DNA of 6,008 nucleotides. Source: Tannerella sp. (GTDB taxonomy: Bacteria; Bacteroidota; Bacteroidia; Bacteroidales; Tannerellaceae). The position numbers were made by a program, and so were the translations under genes. How positions within the stretch are numbered: the stretch's first letter is position 1; each line of letters opens with the position of its first letter. The stretch lies in NCBI GenBank assembly GCA_031259505.1, contig JAIRLL010000179.1, positions 1 through 6,008 on the forward strand, written 5' to 3'. Below the pieces are notes generated by a model. It was not told where the DNA came from, made no database searches, and saw only the letters and a list, made by a program, of their open reading frames with translations. Positions 1 to 6,008 of the stretch are shown piece by piece.

Positions 1-4
1 ACGC

Positions 5-138
5 TTTCACTGCGTTGGTGAAAATGTCCCGAGCGCTCTTTTATGCTTTCACTAACGTGGTGAAACCTTCAACGAGACCTGATTTATACTTTCACCTGTT
101 TAGTGAAAGTATGCCCGAGACCTCGTTGCCCTTTTCAC
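5..138. repeat. Tandem array of TTTCAC-N7-GTGAAA dyads, 42-43 bp period
   Basis: Three successive units each contain TTTCAC, seven variable bases, then GTGAAA (5-23, 47-65, 90-108). A fourth TTTCAC at 133-138 has no right arm. The left arms start at 5, 47, 90 and 133, a period of 42, 43 and 43 bp. The linkers are also related: CGAG occurs at 30, 73 and 116, exactly 43 bp apart, and CGAGACCT is shared by the second and third linkers. The arms are invariant while the N7 centres differ (TGCGTTG, TAACGTG, CTGTTTA). This is what a repeated protein-binding site or a family of small hairpins would look like. The array touches the left edge and may continue upstream. The period is close to four helical turns. 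Its function is unknown: it could be an operator array for a neighbouring operon or a dispersed intergenic repeat. Confidence 0.8.
86..112. repeat. Perfect 10-bp inverted repeat with 7-base loop
   Basis: In the third unit of the array the dyad extends to ten perfect base pairs: ATACTTTCAC at 86-95 and GTGAAAGTAT at 103-112, separated by CTGTTTA. As RNA it would form a stable hairpin on either strand. It lacks an adjoining long T tract, so a classical intrinsic terminator is not supported. An outer inverted pair, CAACGAG at 70-76 and CTCGTTG at 122-128, encloses it. Confidence 0.75.
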
Positions 139-287
139 CAAATAATAATTGTCGATACGGAACAAAATAATTAATCAGACATTTTAAAGACATAAAAATG
201 AACAAAGTATTTTTACTTTTATTGCCGGCAATGGAGATTCAATCGTGTTTGCACAGTCAAATGCACCCTCCATTTTCAACAGAAAGC

Positions 288-316
288 TTTCCATCTAAAA
301 AAAATGCGTAAATTTG
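288..316 (+). promoter_or_regulatory. Candidate Bacteroidales-type promoter for the sugar-acid operon
   Basis: TAAATTTG at 309-316 matches the Bacteroides -7 consensus TAnnTTTG exactly. TTTC at 288-291 is one mismatch from the TTTG -33 element, and the 17-base spacing is somewhat shorter than usual. If used, transcription would start around 320-325 and leave an untranslated leader of roughly 80-90 bases before the SDR start at 407. No other exact TAnnTTTG was found on the + strand between 129 and 406. The assignment rests on motif match alone. Confidence 0.4.
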
Positions 317-318
317 CG

Positions 319-351
319 ACGCACTTGCCGCACATGCGTGCTGCAAACGCA
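319..351 (+). promoter_or_regulatory. Possible alternative hairpins in the operon leader
   Basis: TGCGT at 335-339 can pair either with the upstream ACGCA at 319-323 (11-base loop) or with the downstream ACGCA at 347-351 (7-base loop), so the two stems exclude each other. Both lie just downstream of the candidate promoter, in the presumed 5' untranslated leader of the SDR gene. The stems are only five base pairs, so chance is a serious alternative, and no T tract or known riboswitch core is visible. Confidence 0.2.
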
Positions 352-397
352 CGAAACATTCGGAAAAGCATGATTTATAAACGTAAAATATATAATT

Positions 398-403
398 AAG
401 GGA
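398..403 (+). promoter_or_regulatory. Purine-rich ribosome-binding-like site before the SDR gene
   Basis: AAGGGA ends three bases before the ATG at 407, within a very A/T-rich leader. The spacing is shorter than the ideal for a Shine-Dalgarno sequence. Bacteroidota often initiate on unstructured A-rich leaders without one, so this site supports the start without proving it. Confidence 0.35.
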
Positions 404-406
404 ACT

Positions 407-1222
407 ATGAAAAATTTATTGTTCAGTGTAGAAAACAAAGTGATTATCCTCACGGGAGGATGCGGGATTCTGGGCGGTTGCATGGCCAGACACCTTGCCG
501 GCGAAGGCGCGCGCGTCGTCATACTCGACCGCAATGCCGAAGGCGGAAAAAAACTTGCAGACGAAATCGCAGCCGCCGGCGGACAGGCTGTATTTCTTGA
601 AACGGATGTGCTCGACAGGGAAACGCTTGTCGGAAACCGTAAAGACATCCTGGCGGCATACGGACAAATCGACGTATTGATCAACCTTGCAGGTGGCAAT
701 ATGGCCGGCGCGACCATCCCGCCCGACAAAACATTTTTTGACCTCGACGTCGACGCCTTTCGCAAGGTTGTCGACCTCAACCTGTTCGGCACCGTACTGC
801 CGACAATGGTTTTTGCCGAGGTGATGGTTGCGCAGAAAAAAGGCAGCATCATCAACATCTCGTCCGAATCGGCGCTGCGTCCTCTCACGCGTGTTGTCGG
901 CTACGGATGCGCCAAGGCTGCCATCAGCAATTTCACGCAATACATGGCCGGCGAACTGGCCATCAAGTTCGGCGAAGGGCTGCGCGTGAACGCCGTCGCT
1001 CCGGGTTTCTTCCTCACGGAACAGAACCGCGCCCTGATGACCAACCCCGACGGCACACCTTCCGACCGCTGCAAAACCGTCATGGCTCATACGCCCTTCA
1101 ACCGCCTCGGACGTCCCGAAGAACTGCTCGGCACCATACAGTGGCTGGCCAGCGACGCATCCGCCTTTGTGACCGGTACGGTGACGCCCGTCGACGGCGG
1201 ATTCGACGCTTTCTCCATATAA
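407..1222 (+). CDS. SDR family oxidoreductase, D-mannonate oxidoreductase (fructuronate reductase)-like
   Basis: This 271-residue classical short-chain dehydrogenase has a Rossmann nucleotide site at TGGCGILG (residues 16-23). Asp41 closes the second strand, which in SDRs favours NAD(H) over NADP(H). The family's NAG-type motif appears as INLAGGN (92-98), with Asn125, Ser153, Tyr166 and Lys170 forming the catalytic tetrad (YGCAK at 166-170). The AGGN extension, the ESALRPL stretch after the catalytic Ser and the MAHTPFNRLGRPEE region resemble the SDR-type UxuB group, which interconverts D-mannonate and D-fructuronate, as I recall that family. The enzyme should be cytosolic. It is first in a run of closely spaced genes, 30 bp before a KDG-kinase-like gene and two genes before a LarA-like putative sugar-acid epimerase, which supports a sugar-acid substrate. 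SDR family membership is secure; the exact substrate is inferred, and gluconate 5-dehydrogenase-type activity is an alternative. Confidence 0.88.
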   Translation: MKNLLFSVENKVIILTGGCGILGGCMARHLAGEGARVVILDRNAEGGKKLADEIAAAGGQAVFLETDVLDRETLVGNRKDILAAYGQIDVLINLAGGNMAGATIPPDKTFFDLDVDAFRKVVDLNLFGTVLPTMVFAEVMVAQKKGSIINISSESALRPLTRVVGYGCAKAAISNFTQYMAGELAIKFGEGLRVNAVAPGFFLTEQNRALMTNPDGTPSDRCKTVMAHTPFNRLGRPEELLGTIQWLASDASAFVTGTVTPVDGGFDAFSI

Positions 1223-1252
1223 ACAAAACATCACAAAAAAAATAATATCGTC

Positions 1253-2329
1253 ATGAAACTGAAAGATAACTACAAATGGGCAATGGTCGTGCCCACAAGC
1301 ATGGGAATACGCCTGACCCCGATAGCACACGGACAACCCGTCCACAAGAGCGACCAGTTGCTGATGCAGGCCACCAGCGCGGAATCGAACGTGGCAAGCA
1401 TCCCCGCCTGTCTGGGACTTCCCGTAAAGGCGCTCACCACCTTCGTGAAAGGCAGCCCGATAGCGCAGTTCATCAAGGATAACCTCCACAGTCGCCACAT
1501 CGAGTATGAAGGAAAAGATGTCGAACAGGGAGGCCCCTGGGGATTCCGTCACCAGATCAATATCGCCGACAGCGGCTTCGGCTCGCGAGGGCCGCGCGTG
1601 TGGAACGACCGCAGCGGCGAAGTCGGACGCACACTTAACGTGAAGGATTTCGACCTGGAACGCCTCTTCGACCGTGAAGGAGTTCAAATCCTGCACCTCT
1701 CCGGGCTGATCGGTGCACTGTCCGTCGAAACCAGTCGCTTCTGCCTCGAACTGGCGCGGGCGGCGCGAAAATACGGCACGAAGATTTCGTTCGACCTCAA
1801 CTACCGTGCTTCGTTCTGGAAAGGACGCGAACAGGAACTGCACGACATTTTCGCCGAAATCGCGTCCATCTCGGACATTCTTGTCGGCAACGAAGAAGAC
1901 TTCCAGCTCTGTTTTGGAATCGAAGGCCCCGAAGCCGGCGGAAAAGACATCGCCGCCAAAATCGAAAGCTTCAAGGGAATGATACGCCAGGTAAAGAAAA
2001 CCTTCCCCCACGCATCGGTCTTTGCCACCACGCTGCGCGAAGTAATCAGCGCCAACGACCACCTCTGGGGCGCCATCATGCTGGAAGGCGAAGACTGGCA
2101 CGTCATCGAACCGCGCCCGATCCGCGTGCTCGACCGCATCGGCGGAGGCGACGGCTTCGTCGGCGGGCTGCTTCACGGCGTCCTGAAAGGATGGGAACCG
2201 GAAAAATGGATTCAGTTCGGATGGGCTACCGGCGCACTCGCCACCACATTCCTCACCGACTACGGACAGCCGGCCGACGAAGAACAGGTCTGGAGCATCT
2301 GGAAAGGAAATGCCCGCGTGTTAAGATGA
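1253..2329 (+). CDS. PfkB-family sugar kinase, probable 2-keto-3-deoxygluconate kinase
   Basis: This 358-residue ribokinase-fold protein would phosphorylate a sugar or sugar acid with ATP. The C-terminal PfkB signature is DRIGGGDGF (294-302), with GGGD as the anion hole and Asp300 as the expected catalytic base. The N-terminal substrate motif is SAESNVA (42-48), where most relatives have a GGAExNVA form. FDLNYRASFW (180-189) resembles the D-x-N-x-R element typical of 2-keto-3-deoxygluconate kinases, and VGNEEDF (211-217) is the usual strand-turn before the ATP site. If the assignment is right, it converts KDG to KDPG for Entner-Doudoroff-type cleavage. The ATG at 1253 follows an A-rich tract with no Shine-Dalgarno sequence, 30 bp after the SDR stop and 33 bp before the LarA-like gene, consistent with one transcript. 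The PfkB fold is certain; KDG specificity is inferred from motifs and neighbours, and another ketose or sugar-acid kinase remains possible. Confidence 0.87.
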   Translation: MKLKDNYKWAMVVPTSMGIRLTPIAHGQPVHKSDQLLMQATSAESNVASIPACLGLPVKALTTFVKGSPIAQFIKDNLHSRHIEYEGKDVEQGGPWGFRHQINIADSGFGSRGPRVWNDRSGEVGRTLNVKDFDLERLFDREGVQILHLSGLIGALSVETSRFCLELARAARKYGTKISFDLNYRASFWKGREQELHDIFAEIASISDILVGNEEDFQLCFGIEGPEAGGKDIAAKIESFKGMIRQVKKTFPHASVFATTLREVISANDHLWGAIMLEGEDWHVIEPRPIRVLDRIGGGDGFVGGLLHGVLKGWEPEKWIQFGWATGALATTFLTDYGQPADEEQVWSIWKGNARVLR

Positions 2330-2362
2330 TGCGGTGTTTGACACGAATAACTCAGGAATTTT

Positions 2363-3628
2363 ATGCTGTATTTTGAAAAAGGAAGCCCTGCCCTCGCCCT
2401 TGGCGGAGAAGATTTGAAGAAAGCCGTTTTCGAAACGTTCGACAGGCTCGGACCGAAAAAGAAAGTACTGGCCATCCCGCCCGATTTCACGCGATACCAT
2501 TCGCGTGCCGGCGAACTGACGCAGTATGCATACGAATACTACGGCGACCGCCTGACCGACATCCTGCCCGCGCTGGGCACGCATTTCCCGATGACGGAAG
2601 CCGAAATCGAACGGATGTTTCCCGGCGTGCCGCTGTCGCTTTTCCGCGTGCACAACTGGCGCGACGACGTCGTCACCGTCGGAGTGGTGCCGGGCGGATA
2701 CGTGAAGGAATTTTCGGAAGGCGCGGTCGACTACGACTGGCCGGCGCAGGTCAACCGCCTGCTCGTCGAGGGCGGATACGACCTGATACTCTCGCTCGGA
2801 CAGGTCGTCCCCCACGAGGTCATCGGAATGGCAAGCTACAACAAAAACATCTTCGTCGGCACGGGCGGCGCCGAAGGCATCAACAAAAGCCACTTCGTCG
2901 GCGCAGCCTACGGCATGGAACGCATCATGGGACGCGCCAAAACCCCCGTCCGCATGTTGCTGAACTACGCTTCCACTCATTTCACCGCACATCTTCCCGT
3001 CGTCTACCTCCAGACCGTCATCTCGCAGGGCGACGACGGACTGCAAATGCGCGGCCTCTTTATCGGCGACGACTTCGAGTGTTTCGAAAAGGCCGCCCGC
3101 CTGTCGCTCGAAGTCAATTTCCGGATGCTCGACCGGGAAATGAAAAAGGTCGTGGTATATCTTGACCCCGAAGAATTTCGAAGCACATGGCTGGGCAACA
3201 AAAGCGTCTACCGCACACGCATGGCCATTGCCGACGGCGGCGAACTGATCGTGCTCGCGCCCGGACTGCAGCAGTTTGGCGAAGACCCGACCATCGACCT
3301 GCTTATCCGCAAATACGGCTACGTCCACACGCCGCAAGTGTTGCGCTACGTGCAGGAAAACGAAGACCTGCAAAACAACCTCGGCGTGGCGGCACACCTG
3401 ATACACGGCACCTCGGAAGGACGGTTCAATATCACTTACTGCCCGGGACACCTGACACGGGAAGAGATCGAAGGCGTCGGATTCCACTACGCCGACCTGC
3501 ACGCGATGACGTCGCGCTACAACCCCGAAAAACTGACCGACGGCTGGAACGTCGTCGACGGCGAGGAAATCTACTACATTTCCAATCCGGCGCTGGGGCT
3601 GTGGTCCTGCAGGGAACGGTTTAAATAA
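2363..3628 (+). CDS. LarA-superfamily (nickel-pincer) racemase/epimerase, putative sugar-acid 2-epimerase
   Basis: This 421-residue protein matches the two-domain lactate racemase fold (LarA, formerly DUF2088). Residues corresponding by motif and spacing to Lactiplantibacillus plantarum LarA are present: Asp41 and Arg44 in DFTR (D72/R75), His74 in LGTH (H108), His151 (H174), Lys161 ten residues later (K184, the covalent anchor of the pyridinium dithiocarboxylate cofactor) and His177 sixteen further on (H200, the nickel ligand). Lys280 in GNK is a plausible K298 counterpart. The usual SGGxK loop reads ASYNK here. LarA superfamily members include racemases of several 2-hydroxy acids and a D-gluconate 2-epimerase; the flanking mannonate-type SDR and KDG-type kinase favour a sugar-acid C2 epimerase, perhaps gluconate/mannonate. 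AGGA at 2354-2357, five bases before the ATG, supports the start. Cofactor genes larB, larC and larE are not in the window. Family confidence is high, substrate confidence moderate to low. Confidence 0.88.
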   Translation: MLYFEKGSPALALGGEDLKKAVFETFDRLGPKKKVLAIPPDFTRYHSRAGELTQYAYEYYGDRLTDILPALGTHFPMTEAEIERMFPGVPLSLFRVHNWRDDVVTVGVVPGGYVKEFSEGAVDYDWPAQVNRLLVEGGYDLILSLGQVVPHEVIGMASYNKNIFVGTGGAEGINKSHFVGAAYGMERIMGRAKTPVRMLLNYASTHFTAHLPVVYLQTVISQGDDGLQMRGLFIGDDFECFEKAARLSLEVNFRMLDREMKKVVVYLDPEEFRSTWLGNKSVYRTRMAIADGGELIVLAPGLQQFGEDPTIDLLIRKYGYVHTPQVLRYVQENEDLQNNLGVAAHLIHGTSEGRFNITYCPGHLTREEIEGVGFHYADLHAMTSRYNPEKLTDGWNVVDGEEIYYISNPALGLWSCRERFK

Positions 3629-3648
3629 TGTATACGGGTTTTTTGCAC

Positions 3649-4788
3649 ATGAAACGGCTGAAAATCGTAGCAGACAACAGGATTCCGTTCCTGCGGGGCG
3701 TACTGGAGCCGTATGCCGAAGTGGTATACCTGCCGGGAGCAGAAATATCGCCGGCAGATGTGGCGGATGCCGACGTGCTTTTTACACGCACGCGCACCCG
3801 CTGCAATGCCGCGCTGCTCGAGGGCAGCCGCGTCCGTCTGATTGCGACGGCCACCATCGGCTACGACCATATCGACACGGCCTGGTGCGAGGCGCACGGC
3901 ATCCGCTGGGTCAATGCGCCGGGCTGCAACTCGTCGTCCGTGCAGCAGTATATCACGGCCGTGCTTGTCACCCTGGCGAAGGAACAGCGCCGGACGCTGC
4001 GCGAGACGACGCTGGGCGTGATTGGCGTCGGCCACGTGGGTAGCAAGGTAGCCCGTGCCGGCGCCGCGCTGGGCATGAACGTCATGCTGAACGACCCGCC
4101 GCGCGCCGACCGCGAAGGACCGGACGCCTTCACGCCGCTCGACGAACTGCTGGCGCAGAGCGACATCGTCACCTGCCATACGCCGCTCACCCGCGAGGCG
4201 CCTTATCCCACGTATCATCTGGCTTCGGACTCGTTTTTCGAACGGATGAAGGCGGGAGCGGACTTTCTCAACTCGTCGCGCGGGGCGGTGACGGAATCGG
4301 CGGCGCTGAAACGCGCCGCGCAGACCGGACTTTCGGGGTTCGTGCTCGATGTGTGGGAAGGCGAGCCGGCCATCGACCCTGTCCTGCTGGAAAAGGCTTT
4401 CGTCGGGACGCCGCATATCGCAGGCTATTCGTCCGACGGAAAAGCCAACGGCACGGCAGCCTGTATTCATGAGTGGAGCCGCTTCTTCGGGCAGGACGTC
4501 CTGGCGGACTGGTATCCGGCGACGATCCCTCCCCCACCCTGTCCGGTCACGTTCGCGGTGGACTGCAGGGGCAGGACGCCCGAAGAGGTGTTCTACGAAG
4601 CCGTCACGCATACGTATCCCGTCCGGGAAGACAGTTGCCGGCTGAAGCAGTCGCCGGCGACGTTCGAAGAACAGCGCGGGAACTACTGGATTCGCCGCGA
4701 GTTCGGATGCTACACGCTCCGCCTCCACGGCGCGAGCGCGGACGTGGCGAACGGACTGCGGGATTTGGGTTTTATTATTGCAGAATGA
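3649..4788 (+). CDS. pdxB: Erythronate-4-phosphate dehydrogenase
   Basis: PdxB oxidises 4-phospho-D-erythronate to 2-oxo-3-hydroxy-4-phosphobutanoate, the second step of DXP-dependent pyridoxal phosphate synthesis, in the cytosol. From this start the product is 379 residues, against 378 for E. coli PdxB as I recall it. It shows the D-2-hydroxyacid dehydrogenase plan: the NAD site GVGHVG (126-131) with Asp149 and a PPRADR stretch after it, then catalytic Arg211 (SRGAV), Glu239 (WEGEP) and His256 (TPHIAGY). The PdxB-specific C-terminal dimerisation domain follows, including EEQRGNYWIRREF (340-352). ATATIGYDHID and APGCNS are also PdxB hallmarks. An in-frame ATG at 3628 would add seven residues and overlap the preceding TAA by one base; MKRLKIVADN aligns better with the family start, so 3649 is preferred. 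The close junction with the LarA-like gene suggests cotranscription. The assignment is firm. Confidence 0.94.
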   Translation: MKRLKIVADNRIPFLRGVLEPYAEVVYLPGAEISPADVADADVLFTRTRTRCNAALLEGSRVRLIATATIGYDHIDTAWCEAHGIRWVNAPGCNSSSVQQYITAVLVTLAKEQRRTLRETTLGVIGVGHVGSKVARAGAALGMNVMLNDPPRADREGPDAFTPLDELLAQSDIVTCHTPLTREAPYPTYHLASDSFFERMKAGADFLNSSRGAVTESAALKRAAQTGLSGFVLDVWEGEPAIDPVLLEKAFVGTPHIAGYSSDGKANGTAACIHEWSRFFGQDVLADWYPATIPPPPCPVTFAVDCRGRTPEEVFYEAVTHTYPVREDSCRLKQSPATFEEQRGNYWIRREFGCYTLRLHGASADVANGLRDLGFIIAE

Positions 4789-4874
4789 ATGAATGAACAG
4801 TTGCAATTATGCAGCAGAAACAAAATCATATCGAAGAATCAACAGAATCATTATTAATCATAACAAAAAAAGAA
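4789..4874 (+). promoter_or_regulatory. A/T-rich gap and leader before gnd
   Basis: This 86 bp gap separates pdxB from gnd. The pdxB stop lies in the run ATGAATGAATGA (4785-4796), which holds ATGs in all three frames. The one at 4789 opens a 22-codon ORF ending at 4857, and the one at 4809 is in frame with gnd. The last 15 bases before the gnd ATG are almost pure A. No stable hairpin followed by T residues is visible, so pdxB readthrough into gnd is plausible. No clear TAnnTTTG promoter was seen. Confidence 0.4.

Positions 4875-6008
<1,134 letters not shown>

Noticed and set aside
86..112. Intrinsic transcription terminator
   Set aside because: The stem is good but A/T-rich, and no T tract follows it on either strand. 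It is better explained as one member of the dyad array.
5..138. CRISPR array from regularly spaced palindromic units
   Set aside because: The centre of each repeated unit varies, the conserved part is only two 6-base arms, the linkers resemble each other rather than being unique spacers, and no cas gene is present.
391..396. TATAAT as a -10 promoter box
   Set aside because: It lies only ten bases before the start codon, has no matching -35 element, and the main sigma factor of Bacteroidota uses TAnnTTTG-type boxes. The region is simply A/T-rich.
416..2176. 586-codon minus-strand open frame opposite the SDR and kinase genes
   Set aside because: It is antisense to two well-supported enzyme genes, shows no recognisable domain, and its length follows from GC-rich codon bias on the other strand.
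2321..3502. 393-codon minus-strand open frame opposite the LarA-like gene
   Set aside because: It mirrors a clear enzyme gene with conserved catalytic residues on the + strand, and no family features are visible in it.
3574..4806. 410-codon minus-strand open frame opposite pdxB
   Set aside because: It is Arg- and Ala-rich with low complexity, typical of an antisense frame in GC-rich DNA, and pdxB is certain on the + strand.

Overview
The window looks like chromosomal DNA from a member of the Bacteroidota, most likely order Bacteroidales. Coding sequence is GC-rich while leaders and gaps are strongly A/T-rich, most starts follow A-rich tracts rather than a strong Shine-Dalgarno sequence, the best promoter candidate matches the Bacteroides -7 element TAnnTTTG, and the PdxB and Gnd proteins resemble Bacteroidales versions as I recall them. 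No rRNA, tRNA, insertion sequence, integrase or CRISPR array is visible. All five recognisable genes lie on the + strand.

Layout. Bases 1-406 hold no confident gene. They begin with a short array of 42-43 bp units, each built on the dyad TTTCAC-N7-GTGAAA, followed by an A/T-rich leader with a candidate promoter near 288-316. Next come three closely spaced genes (gaps of 30 and 33 bp): an SDR oxidoreductase of the D-mannonate oxidoreductase (fructuronate reductase) type, a PfkB-family kinase resembling 2-keto-3-deoxygluconate kinases, and a protein of the nickel-pincer lactate racemase (LarA) superfamily. The fourth gene, pdxB (erythronate-4-phosphate dehydrogenase), follows with a 1-base overlap or a 20-base gap, depending on its start. 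After an 86 bp A/T-rich gap comes gnd (6-phosphogluconate dehydrogenase), which runs off the right edge about 90-110 residues before its expected end.

How the genes may work together (inference). The first three fit a sugar-acid module. A LarA-type C2 epimerase could interconvert D-gluconate and D-mannonate, the SDR could interconvert D-mannonate and D-fructuronate, and the kinase could phosphorylate 2-keto-3-deoxygluconate derived from mannonate. The mannonate dehydratase, KDPG aldolase and nickel-pincer cofactor genes this would need are not in the window. pdxB and gnd are linked through pentose-phosphate metabolism: PdxB consumes 4-phosphoerythronate, made from erythrose-4-phosphate, and that compound is a known inhibitor of 6-phosphogluconate dehydrogenase. 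The whole set may therefore manage gluconate and 6-phosphogluconate flux.

The points most worth following up are the dyad array at the left edge, the LarA-like enzyme with a non-canonical cofactor loop in a sugar-acid operon, and the pdxB-gnd pairing.
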